From: Bacteroidota bacterium | GTDB taxonomy: Bacteria; Bacteroidota; Bacteroidia; JACCXN01 | Assembly: GCA_013696965.1 (NCBI GenBank) | Contig: JACCXN010000098.1 | Span: forward strand, 1-31,971 | DNA length: 31,971 nucleotides | Reading direction: 5' to 3' | Shown: piece after piece, positions 1 through 7,496 of the stretch | How positions within the stretch are numbered: position 1 is the first letter of the stretch | Layout: each line of letters begins with the position of its first letter | The notes under the pieces: generated by a model | What the model was told of the DNA's origin: nothing | The model's input: only the letters and a program-made list of their open reading frames with translations | Databases searched by the model: none | Made by a program: the position numbers and the translations under genes

Positions 1-260
1 AATGAATATAACCTGGCTATACCATATGACTCTAAAAAACAAATTATACACATATGAAATAGCCATGCACGAACCGTTCACAAACGCTAATGAATATAAC
101 CTGGCTATACCATATGACTATTAAAAACAAATTATACACATATGAAATAGCCATGCACCAAACGTGCGCAAACGCTAATGAATATAACCTGGCTATACCA
201 TATGACTATTAAAAAACAAATTATACACATATGAAATAGCCATGCACCAAACGTGCGCAA
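1..260. repeat. Tandem array of three 88-bp hairpin-bearing units
   Basis: Three near-identical units start at 1, 89 and 177, with an exact 88-base period; the third is cut at about 260. Units differ only in a few bases after the central ATATGACT and in a variable patch before the next unit. In each unit TGGCTAT (14-20 in unit 1) pairs with ATAGCCA (59-65), and CATATG (23-28) pairs with CATATG (51-56) across a 2x2 internal loop, giving a 13-bp interrupted stem with a 22-nt loop. No ORF runs through the array; each unit contains an ATG AAA TAG. The array begins at base 1, so it probably continues beyond the window. Confidence 0.9.
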
Positions 261-371
261 TAACATGGCGTCACGACAAATCGGGATGACAATTAAAAAA
301 CAAACGCTTTAGCATTCATGAGTACCTTAAAAGAACAATTAAACACGAATAAATTATATACATATAAAAAA
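261..371. repeat. Long variant unit of the same repeat family (copy A)
   Basis: After the third 88-bp unit the sequence enters a longer module: TAACATGGC, then a degraded hairpin with right arm ATCGGGATGAC, then a conserved tail ending AAATTATATACATAT. The same module, with the hairpin intact, occurs at 19911-20057. Its last part matches the end of the 88-bp units (AAATTATACACATATGAAA), so short and long units share ends and differ in the middle. No coding potential is seen. Confidence 0.8.
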
Positions 372-737
372 ATGCACTACGCCTTGTTTTACTTTAAAGC
401 CCTTCAATATTTACTTTTAACAGAAGTGAAATAGGTTTTTGAAAACGGATTGAAGTTTCATGCAAAAGGCCCCACTAGCTTTTTTTGATAAAAACGAAAT
501 AAACATATCTTTGAAACAATTTTCAAAATCCCATTAATGAAAAAGCAGTGCTTTGTTTTATTATTTCTTTGATGCCTTTTCTCAGGAATCAGGCAAACAC
601 AACTACAGGATCAATATCAAGGGAAAATTAATCTTGTCTTCACATTTGGATAATCCCTGCTTCGGAGGGAGTAGCGTGCCCGGAGGATCTGCATAAACAA
701 AACAGGAGAACCGAATTTAAGGTTTCTATGTAAGGTT
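372..737. other. Intergenic stretch, no supported gene
   Basis: AT-rich sequence between the repeat array and the DUF2905 gene. A short frame from 537 starts like a signal peptide (MKKQCFVLLFL) but hits a stop after 11 codons; joining two frames gives a sequence ending near QANTTTGSIS, which could be the decayed start of a secreted protein. This is too weak to call. No tRNA, terminator or clear promoter is visible. Confidence 0.5.
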
Positions 738-959
738 TTAGAATAGTTTTCTTGCCAGCCAAATTAATACCGTTAGCAGTATGCTTATTAAAACCATGGT
801 GGTAATTGGAAAATAAATTTTCATGTTTTCCTTTTCTATTTTTATATCTCCGGGCAAGTTTCCTAACCAAGCCATTTTATTCCCAGCAAAGGAAACTAGT
901 AATCCAAGGATAATTAAAACCACTCCGGCAATAATTAGGTATTTTCCTGTTTGATTCAT
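738..959 (-). CDS. DUF2905 family small membrane protein
   Basis: This 73-residue protein has two predicted transmembrane helices (about residues 5-23 and 48-68) separated by the family signature LGNLPGDIKIEKENMKIYFP, the LPGDI...YFP pattern typical of DUF2905. The function of the family is not known; it is a widespread small inner-membrane protein. An upstream TTG at 977 would add six residues (MLKKTG), but the ATG at 959 is preferred because it gives the usual family length of about 70. The gene stands alone, divergent from the Lys/Ser/Thr-rich gene at 1188. Family assignment is firm; role is unknown. Confidence 0.85.
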   Translation of the reverse strand: MNQTGKYLIIAGVVLIILGLLVSFAGNKMAWLGNLPGDIKIEKENMKIYFPITTMVLISILLTVLIWLARKLF

Positions 960-1187
960 TCCTGTTTTTTTTAACAAAATGTTTTCAGTTTCTTAAATTT
1001 TTGATCGTTGAACATTTGTTTTTTCTTTAGTTCCTTCTCCTTAATTAGTTAAGCCGATTATACCCCATGGCTTTTTATTGTTGCTTATTTGTTTGCATTA
1101 TTTATTCTCTTATTAATTAAAAACAAGATCTGTTCATGGCATGATTGTTAAGTTAAAAATAGTTATTAACCATTTAAAAACCAACCC

Positions 1188-1451
1188 ATGAAAACAACAA
1201 AAAAAACAGTAACTAAGGATGACACATTTTCCAAAAAAGACATAAAAAAGGACAGCTCTCCTACAAGTACAACATCAACAAGCAGGACAACCGGGACTAA
1301 AAAAAGCACGAATGGCTCACCTAAAACAGGAACAAAATCGCAAAGTGCTGCTGAAAAAAAATCTGGCCTGAGTTCTACGGGAGCAACGAAAGTGAAAAAA
1401 AATGCTCAAGTTGCCGAGAAATTTTCTGCAAAAAAGGTAAAGAGTTTTTAA
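1188..1451 (+). CDS. Small Lys/Ser/Thr-rich, probably disordered protein
   Basis: This 87-residue frame contains 21 lysines and is otherwise dominated by Ser and Thr, with hardly any aromatic or large hydrophobic residues. It has no signal peptide and no membrane segment, and it should be strongly basic and unfolded. The composition resembles the basic, histone-H1-like tails of bacterial nucleic-acid-binding proteins, but no family motif is recognised and DNA or RNA binding is only an inference. The start follows the motif ACCAACCC ATG, with no alternative ATG nearby. It is likely a monocistron; the next gene (mnmH) starts 171 bases later. Low-complexity composition lowers certainty that it is expressed. 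Confidence 0.6.
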   Translation: MKTTKKTVTKDDTFSKKDIKKDSSPTSTTSTSRTTGTKKSTNGSPKTGTKSQSAAEKKSGLSSTGATKVKKNAQVAEKFSAKKVKSF

Positions 1452-1622
1452 TTCAATTTGGCTTGTCCTTAATTTATGAATGGCCTTTCTCCAGCACAAA
1501 GGATCAATGCTCCCTGAGTTGGGTAAACATTTTCCTTAATCGCCTGCTTTTATTGGTTTATTTGAGTTAATTTTGATTTTTTCCTAAACCTTTTGGGTTA
1601 ATCAATCTGCTTAAATCAACAA

Positions 1623-2651
1623 ATGCCCTCAATTCTCAATATTCAGGAGTTTTTAAAGCTGTCCGAAACAATGACTGTGCTTGATGTGAGAACACCCGCA
1701 GAATTCGAACAGGGACATATTCCCGGTGCATTTAATCTACCCTTATTCAAGGATGAGGAACGAAAAATAGTAGGAACAATTTACAAGCAACAAGGCAAAC
1801 AAGCTGCCATTTTAAAAGGCCTGGAACTTGTTGGACCAAGGTTGAAAGATATTATTGAAGCGGCAAATAAAATAAATGCGGATTCTTCTTTCCTTGTACA
1901 CTGCTGGCGTGGAGGAATGCGCAGCTCTAGTATTGCATGGCTCCTTGAAGCTTATGGACATAAAACCCTGGTCTTAAAAGGAGGTTATAAATCTTTTCGA
2001 AAACTTGCTTTTCAAATATTCACTGAACCTCAAAAACTGCTTGTTTTAGGAGGAAGAACAGGTGCGGCAAAAACCTTATTGCTTTATAAATTACAGAATA
2101 AGGGACAACAAATTATAGACCTGGAAAAATTATCTAATCACAAAGGCTCTTCGTTTGGCTCATTGGGTGAAAACAAACAACCTTCACAGGAAGCATTTGA
2201 AAATGAACTTGCCATGGCTTTTTATTCCTTAGATAAAGACAAAACCATTTGGCTGGAAGACGAGAGCCGTATGATAGGACAAAAAGTTATTCCTGCTGCA
2301 ATTTGGGAGCAAATGCGTTTGGCAAATGTGGTTTATCTTGATATTCCTTTTGTGGAACGCGTGGCATACCTTGTGAGTGAATATGGAAAATTCAAAAGCC
2401 ATGAGCTGATTGAATCAACAAACCGCATTAGTAAACGCTTAGGAGGACAGCATGCAAAACGTGCTGTAGAAGCAATTAAACAAGGTGATTTAAAAACAGC
2501 TTGTGAAATTACCCTTGCTTATTACGATAAAGCCTATGATTTTGGAATTGAAAAACGAGAACCTGAAAAGGTTATTAAATTTAGCTTCGATAAATTGGAT
2601 ACAGAAAAAATTGCAGCTGAAATTATTAAATCAATTACCCAGGTAAAATAG
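1623..2651 (+). CDS. mnmH: tRNA 2-selenouridine synthase (MnmH/SelU)
   Basis: The enzyme replaces the sulfur of 2-thiouridine at the tRNA wobble position with selenium, using selenophosphate, via a geranylated intermediate in the known family. The 342-residue length is close to E. coli YbbB (364). Residues 1-125 form a rhodanese domain with the catalytic loop VHCWRGGMRS; the active-site cysteine is C94. A P-loop follows at 143-151 (GGRTGAAKT), then the family-specific DLEKLSNHKGSSFG at 166-179. It lies 80 bases upstream of selD on the same strand, the enzyme that makes its selenium donor, so the two very likely form one functional unit. Start ATG at 1623 gives the usual N-terminus directly before the rhodanese fold. 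Confidence 0.95.
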   Translation: MPSILNIQEFLKLSETMTVLDVRTPAEFEQGHIPGAFNLPLFKDEERKIVGTIYKQQGKQAAILKGLELVGPRLKDIIEAANKINADSSFLVHCWRGGMRSSSIAWLLEAYGHKTLVLKGGYKSFRKLAFQIFTEPQKLLVLGGRTGAAKTLLLYKLQNKGQQIIDLEKLSNHKGSSFGSLGENKQPSQEAFENELAMAFYSLDKDKTIWLEDESRMIGQKVIPAAIWEQMRLANVVYLDIPFVERVAYLVSEYGKFKSHELIESTNRISKRLGGQHAKRAVEAIKQGDLKTACEITLAYYDKAYDFGIEKREPEKVIKFSFDKLDTEKIAAEIIKSITQVK

Positions 2652-2671
2652 TAAATACAACTTTTATGATT

Positions 2672-2686
2672 TTTGAGATTCTCAAA
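2672..2686. promoter_or_regulatory. 15-nt near-palindrome between mnmH and selD
   Basis: TTTGAGA and TCTCAAA flank a single T in the 80-base gap between mnmH and selD. The symmetry suits a dimeric regulator site or a very tight hairpin; there is no T-run, so it is not a normal terminator. The sequence shows the symmetry only; any role is inference. Confidence 0.3.
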
Positions 2687-2731
2687 CAAAACATTAAAAG
2701 CAATTAAATACAGTAGGAATTAACAAAAATT

Positions 2732-3769
2732 ATGGAAGAAATAAAATTAACAAAATTCAGTCATGGAGCAGGATGTGGTTGTAAAATTGCTCCTAAAGTA
2801 CTGGATGAAATATTGAGATCAGATGTATTTATTCCTGCACATGAAAAATTAGTAGTTGGAAACAGCAGTAAGGACGATGCGGCAATTTTTGATATTGGCA
2901 ATGGCCAAGGCCTTATAAGCACTACTGATTTTTTTATGCCCATAGTAGATGGTGCTTTTGATTTTGGAAGAATTGCATCTGCAAATGCAATAAGTGACAT
3001 TTATGCTATGGGAGGCAAGCCAATAATGGCAGTGGCAATTTTAGGTTGGCCAATTAACAAACTTCCTGTTGAACTTGCTCAAAAAGTGCTGGACGGAGCC
3101 CGATCCATCTGTTCAGAAGCAGGAATTCCCCTTGCTGGAGGCCATAGCATTGATAGCCCGGAACCGATTTTTGGATTGGCTGTAAATGGTTTAATCCAGC
3201 TAAATAATCTTAAACAAAACAATACAGCAAAAGCAGGAGATCTGCTTTATCTTACTAAAAAACTAGGTGTAGGAATACTTGCAACAGCAGAAAAAAAAGG
3301 AATTTTAAAAGACGAGCATATTGGAATTGCCTCCAAGCAAATGATTCAGCTCAATAAAATCGGAGAAGAGCTTGGCAGGTTTCCTGGAGTTACTGCTATG
3401 ACTGATGTTACAGGCTTTGGTTTGCTTGGCCATTTATTGGAAGTTGCCGAAGGAAGTGAATTAACTGCTGTTATAGATTACTCCAAAATTCCGCTATTTG
3501 ATGACCTTAATTTTTATACCTCCCAGTTTTGTTTTCCAGACAATACTTTTCGCAATTGGAGTAGCTATGAACCAAAGGTTTCTGGCATTACAGGTGATTC
3601 TTTGTTAACACTTTGTGATCCACAAACCAATGGGGGCCTTCTTATTTCGGTTAGGCCTGATTCAAAAGAGGAATTCGAGCAATTGCTTGTCAATGCTGGG
3701 CTAAATGCATTTGCAGAGCCATTTGGGCTAATGCAGGAAAAAGGAGAAAAAACAGTATTAATTCATTGA
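2732..3769 (+). CDS. selD: Selenide, water dikinase (selenophosphate synthase)
   Basis: SelD makes selenophosphate from selenide and ATP, the selenium donor for tRNA 2-selenouridine and, where present, selenocysteine. The 345-residue protein has the family N-terminus SHGAGCGCKI (residues 10-19): C15 corresponds to the catalytic Cys/Sec17 of E. coli and K18 to Lys20. It is a cysteine, not a selenocysteine, form: no in-frame TGA is present. The AIRS/PurM-like domains follow, including a DDAA metal/ATP segment near residue 49 and the DVTGFGLLGH motif around 225. It sits just downstream of mnmH and ends 4 bases before the convergent glyS, with no obvious terminator between them. Confidence 0.96.
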   Translation: MEEIKLTKFSHGAGCGCKIAPKVLDEILRSDVFIPAHEKLVVGNSSKDDAAIFDIGNGQGLISTTDFFMPIVDGAFDFGRIASANAISDIYAMGGKPIMAVAILGWPINKLPVELAQKVLDGARSICSEAGIPLAGGHSIDSPEPIFGLAVNGLIQLNNLKQNNTAKAGDLLYLTKKLGVGILATAEKKGILKDEHIGIASKQMIQLNKIGEELGRFPGVTAMTDVTGFGLLGHLLEVAEGSELTAVIDYSKIPLFDDLNFYTSQFCFPDNTFRNWSSYEPKVSGITGDSLLTLCDPQTNGGLLISVRPDSKEEFEQLLVNAGLNAFAEPFGLMQEKGEKTVLIH

Positions 3770-3773
3770 AAAA

Positions 3774-5318
3774 TTAAGCCAGTTTTAACAGGGCTTGTTT
3801 AAAACCAACCTTTTCTTCAAGTATTGAAGACAATTGATCAATTGAAACCCTTTCCTGAGTCATTGAATCCCTATAACGTATGGTTACTGTATTGTCTTCT
3901 TTTGTTTGATGATCAACTGTTACGCAAAAAGGAGTTCCAATTGCATCATTTCTTCTATAGCGTTTACCAATTGCATCCTTTTCATCATATTGACAGTTGA
4001 AATCGAACTTTAATTCATCCATTATCCTATGTGCAATTTCCGGCAATCCATCCTTTTTAAGCAATGGAAGAACAGCAAGCTTAACGGGAGCAAGTACAGC
4101 AGGAATATTTAAAACAACACGTTCCGAGCCATCCTCTAATTTTTCCTCTTTATACGATTGTGCCATAATAGCTAAAAACATACGGTCAAGGCCAATGGAG
4201 GTTTCTACAACATAAGGAACATAGTTTTGATTGAGTTCTGCATCAAAGTACTGAAGTTTTTTTCCGGAAAATTTCTCATGTGCTTTTAAATCAAAATCTG
4301 TACGTGAGTGAATGCCTTCCAACTCTTTAAAACCAAAAGGAAATTCAAATTCTATATCACAGGCTGCGTTGGCATAATGAGCAAGCTTAAGGTGGTCGTG
4401 GAAGCGGTGCTTGGATTCAGGAAAACCAAGAGAACGATGCCAATTAAGGCGTGTTTTTTTCCAGTAGTCATACCATTTCATTTCTTCTCCGGGACGCACA
4501 AAAAATTGTAATTCCATTTGCTCAAACTCTCTCATTCGGAATATAAATTGCCGTGCAACAATCTCATTACGGAAGGCTTTACCAATTTGGGCAATGCCAA
4601 AAGGAATTTTCATCCTACCTGTTTTTTGTACATTCAGAAAATTCACAAAAATACCCTGGGCTGTTTCCGGTCTAAGGTAAATAACATCAGAATCTTCACT
4701 TACAGATCCCATTTTAGTTGAAAACATAAGGTTAAATTGCCTTACATCTGTCCAGTTTTTAGTGCCGGAAACAGGGCAAACAATTTCAAGATCCAGAATT
4801 ATTTGCTTTACTTCTGTAAGATCATTGTTATCCAAAGCCAATTTAAATCGGCTTTTAATTGCATCTATTTTTTCCTGGTATTCAAGTACCCTTTGGTTGG
4901 TAGATTTAAATTGAGCCTCATCAAAAGTTTCCCCAAAACGAGCAGATGCCTTTTCCACTTCCTTGTTGATTTTACCCTCAATCTTTGCCATGTGATCTTC
5001 AATTAACACATCTGCTCTATATCTTTTTTTAGAATCCTTATTGTCTATAAGTGGATCATTAAAAGCATCAACGTGTCCCGAAGCTTTCCAGGTAGTTGGG
5101 TGCATAAAAATAGCAGAATCAATTCCCACTATATTCTCATGCATCTGCACCATTGATTTCCACCAGTACTCTTTTATGTTTTTCTTTAATTCTGCTCCAT
5201 TTTGACCATAATCATAAACAGCACTTAAGCCATCGTAAATTTCACTGGATTGGAAAATAAACCCATACTCTTTTGCATGAGAAATAATATTCTTGAATAA
5301 ATCTTCGTTGTTTGCCAT
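3774..5318 (-). CDS. glyS: Glycyl-tRNA synthetase, homodimeric type
   Basis: This class II aminoacyl-tRNA synthetase charges tRNA-Gly. The 514-residue chain is the single-subunit (alpha2) type usual in Bacteroidota and eukaryotes, not the alpha2beta2 GlyQ/GlyS type. Visible features include the N-terminal segment with GHVDAFNDP (81-89), RPETAQGIF (216-224), motif 2 residues FRNEI (249-253) with REFEQME (263-269), motif 3 SIGLDRMF, and a C-terminal anticodon-binding domain. The open frame extends 30 codons further upstream (to 5408), but ATG at 5318 is chosen because the family starts MANNEDLF and the extension overlaps a good promoter box (5324-5331). It converges with selD and diverges from the DUF3109 gene. 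Confidence 0.95.
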   Translation of the reverse strand: MANNEDLFKNIISHAKEYGFIFQSSEIYDGLSAVYDYGQNGAELKKNIKEYWWKSMVQMHENIVGIDSAIFMHPTTWKASGHVDAFNDPLIDNKDSKKRYRADVLIEDHMAKIEGKINKEVEKASARFGETFDEAQFKSTNQRVLEYQEKIDAIKSRFKLALDNNDLTEVKQIILDLEIVCPVSGTKNWTDVRQFNLMFSTKMGSVSEDSDVIYLRPETAQGIFVNFLNVQKTGRMKIPFGIAQIGKAFRNEIVARQFIFRMREFEQMELQFFVRPGEEMKWYDYWKKTRLNWHRSLGFPESKHRFHDHLKLAHYANAACDIEFEFPFGFKELEGIHSRTDFDLKAHEKFSGKKLQYFDAELNQNYVPYVVETSIGLDRMFLAIMAQSYKEEKLEDGSERVVLNIPAVLAPVKLAVLPLLKKDGLPEIAHRIMDELKFDFNCQYDEKDAIGKRYRRNDAIGTPFCVTVDHQTKEDNTVTIRYRDSMTQERVSIDQLSSILEEKVGFKQALLKLA

Positions 5319-5323
5319 GGCCG

Positions 5324-5331
5324 CAAAAGTA
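5324..5331 (-). promoter_or_regulatory. Bacteroidota -7 box for glyS
   Basis: Read on the minus strand this is TACTTTTG, an exact match to TAnnTTTG, followed by CGGCC and the glyS ATG. Transcription would start at or just before the start codon, giving a very short or leaderless message. A clear -33 TTTG is not visible at the expected distance. Confidence 0.45.
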
Positions 5332-5427
5332 AACATTTCATTGATTTGAAAATAAAAATGAGCAGCTAACTTTAAGGTTATATTTCTTGCTGCATTTATT
5401 TTATACACTCAGAGGCTTATTATTAAT

Positions 5428-5435
5428 TAAATTTG
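5428..5435 (+). promoter_or_regulatory. Bacteroidota -7 box for the DUF3109 gene
   Basis: TAAATTTG matches TAnnTTTG exactly and lies 27 bases before the start at 5463. No convincing -33 element is seen about 20 bases upstream, so only the -7 half supports the call. Confidence 0.4.
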
Positions 5436-5462
5436 CGCCCTTTTCAACTTACCCTTTTCTAA

Positions 5463-6032
5463 ATGATAGCAATAGATCAAACCCTTATTTCCGAAGACCT
5501 TCTAAATAGAAAATTTGTTTGTGATCTTAATGCCTGCAAAGGAGCTTGTTGTGTAGAAGGCGATTCAGGAGCTCCTCTTGAAGACCTGGAGACTGGTATT
5601 TTGGATGATATTTATGAAGATGTTAAACCTTATATGAATCAGGCTGGAATAAAAGCTGTGGAGGAACAAGGCAAATTTATTGTTGATTCTGACGGTGATT
5701 ATGTTACACCTCTTGTAAAAGGAAAAGAATGTGCTTATGTTATTTTTGATAAGGGTGGAATTGCAAAATGTGCAATTGAAAAAGCCCATTCCGAGGGTAA
5801 AATAAATTTTAAAAAACCTGTTTCATGCCACCTGTATCCTGTACGTATTACCAAGCACGAGGGATTTGATGCTGTAAATTACCACAGCTGGGAAATATGT
5901 GACCCTGCCTGCCATTGCGGAAACAAGCTGGATGTAAAGGTTTATAAATTTCTTAAAGAACCTCTTATTAGAAAATATGGAAAAGACTGGTTTGAAAAAT
6001 TGGAGATGGCAGATAAGCAAAAACCGGTGTGA
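5463..6032 (+). CDS. DUF3109 family cysteine-rich protein
   Basis: This 189-residue cytoplasmic protein has ten cysteines in conserved-looking clusters: C20, C25, C29 and C30 (CDLNACKGACC), C90, C103, C122 (SCHLYPVRI), and C146, C150 and C152 (CDPACHCG). The pattern matches the DUF3109 family of Bacteroidota, related to the YkgJ-like putative zinc- or iron-chelating domain proteins. It most likely binds a metal or an Fe-S cluster; the reaction is unknown. It has no signal peptide. It is divergent from glyS and followed by 330 non-coding bases before nrdB, so it is probably transcribed alone. Family confidence is high, function low. Confidence 0.88.
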   Translation: MIAIDQTLISEDLLNRKFVCDLNACKGACCVEGDSGAPLEDLETGILDDIYEDVKPYMNQAGIKAVEEQGKFIVDSDGDYVTPLVKGKECAYVIFDKGGIAKCAIEKAHSEGKINFKKPVSCHLYPVRITKHEGFDAVNYHSWEICDPACHCGNKLDVKVYKFLKEPLIRKYGKDWFEKLEMADKQKPV

Positions 6033-6362
6033 AAACTTTTTAAAAATAATTGATTTTTACTCTTCATAATTCAATAATCCATTTCCCGAATTGTTTTCAA
6101 ATTGCTGACTCCCTTTTAATCAGCACAATGAAACATTTATTAACAATTCACTGTCAATATCCATTGTTTAAAACTTGGCAATATTGTTAACTTAATTGCC
6201 TTGACATCGCGTTTTAAATTTTCAAATTTTGTATTCGTCAATTCGTGCAGCAAAAACTGTTGCTATTCTGATGTGAATAAAAAACCCTGAATTTTACAGG
6301 TAATATAAACAATTACAGGAGTATTTTATGCCCTGTTTTAAACTTTTTAAAACCTATTAGGA
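6033..6362. other. Intergenic leader region upstream of nrdB
   Basis: 330 bases without a gene. It holds two small inverted repeats: TGCTGA/TCAGCA near 6105-6125, and GGCAAT (6177-6182) with ATTGCC (6195-6200). A plausible promoter follows at 6201-6231. No clear NrdR box could be made out by eye. Confidence 0.5.
6201..6231 (+). promoter_or_regulatory. Possible nrdB promoter
   Basis: TTG at 6201-6203, a 20-base spacer and AAATTTTG at 6224-6231 (one mismatch to TAnnTTTG) resemble a Bacteroidota promoter. It lies directly after the GGCAAT/ATTGCC inverted repeat and would give a leader of about 125 bases before nrdB. Confidence 0.35.
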
Positions 6363-7349
6363 ATGACAAACAACAACAACAGCAACGAACCTATACTTCA
6401 GGAGAACAAAGACAGGTTTGTGTTATTCCCCATTAAACATGACGACATTTGGTCCATGTACAAAAAAGCAGAAGCAAGTTTTTGGACAGCAGAAGAAATT
6501 GACCTTTCTTCTGATCAACAGGATTGGGAAAATAAATTGAATTCAGATGAAAGGCATTTTATTAAACATGTACTTGCATTTTTTGCAGCAAGTGATGGTA
6601 TAGTTAATGAAAATCTTGCGGTTAATTTTCTTAATGAAGCTCAGTATCCCGAAGCAAGATGTTTTTATGGTTTTCAAATAATGATGGAAAACATTCATTC
6701 CGAAACTTATTCTCTTTTAATTGATACTTATATTAAGGACAATACTGAAAAAGATAACCTTTTCCATGCTGTTGATACCCTTGATTGTGTTAAAAGAAAA
6801 GCAGACTGGGCTTTAAGGTGGATTGATAAAGGAAATTTTGCCGAAAGATTAATTGCTTTTGCAGCAGTGGAAGGGATTTTCTTTTCTGGTAGTTTTTGTT
6901 CCATTTTCTGGTTAAAGAAAAGAGGCTTAATGCCTGGCTTGAGCTTTTCAAATGAACTAATTTCAAGAGACGAAGGACTTCACTGCGATTTTGCCTGTTT
7001 GTTATACGCTAAACATATTGTAAATAAATTGCCAAAACAAACTGTTAAGCAAATTATTGTTGATGCGGTAAACATTGAAAAAGAGTTTGTTACAGATGCC
7101 CTTCCTGTTAAATTAATAGGAATGAATTCAGATTTAATGTGTCAATATATTGAATTTGTAGCCGACAGGTTATTGGTAGAATTAGGAAATGAGCGTGAAT
7201 ATAATGTTTCCAATCCCTTTGATTTTATGGAATTAATTTCCTTACAAGGAAAAACAAACTTTTTTGAAAAACGTGTGGGAGAATATCAAAAATCAGGAGT
7301 AATGGGTAATAAGGAAGACAATGTTTTTAAACTGGATGTGGACTTTTGA
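6363..7349 (+). CDS. nrdB: Ribonucleotide reductase class Ia, beta (R2) subunit
   Basis: This subunit holds the diiron-tyrosyl radical cofactor that starts reduction of ribonucleoside diphosphates in the large subunit. The 328-residue chain is of the eukaryote-like type: [27 protein letters not shown] and [15 protein letters not shown] closely match mammalian R2. Expected iron ligands are D47, E109, H112, E170, E204 and H207, and the radical tyrosine is Y116; all are present, so this is a normal tyrosyl-radical enzyme rather than a Mn/Fe or radical-less variant. The C-terminus FKLDVDF matches the R1-docking tail FTLDADF of mammalian R2. nrdA follows 147 bases downstream. Confidence 0.97.
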   Translation: MTNNNNSNEPILQENKDRFVLFPIKHDDIWSMYKKAEASFWTAEEIDLSSDQQDWENKLNSDERHFIKHVLAFFAASDGIVNENLAVNFLNEAQYPEARCFYGFQIMMENIHSETYSLLIDTYIKDNTEKDNLFHAVDTLDCVKRKADWALRWIDKGNFAERLIAFAAVEGIFFSGSFCSIFWLKKRGLMPGLSFSNELISRDEGLHCDFACLLYAKHIVNKLPKQTVKQIIVDAVNIEKEFVTDALPVKLIGMNSDLMCQYIEFVADRLLVELGNEREYNVSNPFDFMELISLQGKTNFFEKRVGEYQKSGVMGNKEDNVFKLDVDF

Positions 7350-7455
7350 TTTTAAAATGAACCTTAAATAATGTAAATGGAGGTAATTAATTCGAGGGTT
7401 GTTCTATTAAATCAAAGCGAATTTTACTCACTATTTTAAAAATATTAATAACTGC

Positions 7456-7476
7456 CTGATAGCCATTTTCTATCAG
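7456..7476 (+). promoter_or_regulatory. Hairpin in the nrdA leader
   Basis: CTGATAG (7456-7462) and CTATCAG (7470-7476) form a perfect 7-bp stem with a 7-base loop, 20 bases before the nrdA start codon. No T-run follows, so it is not a standard terminator. It could affect translation or mRNA stability between nrdB and nrdA; that role is inference. Confidence 0.45.
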
Positions 7477-7496
7477 AAAACAAATCAATAAAAACT

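Noticed and set aside
1-260. CRISPR array
   Set aside because: The repeats are 88 bases long and nearly identical throughout, with no short repeat/unique spacer alternation and no cas genes in the window.
537-640. Start of a secreted-protein gene (MKKQCFVLLFL...)
   Set aside because: The frame stops after 11 codons and only an assumed frameshift gives a plausible continuation; too weak to call a pseudogene.
5319-5408. Longer glycyl-tRNA synthetase start at 5408
   Set aside because: The extra 30 residues are not part of the family N-terminus and overlap a promoter-like box.
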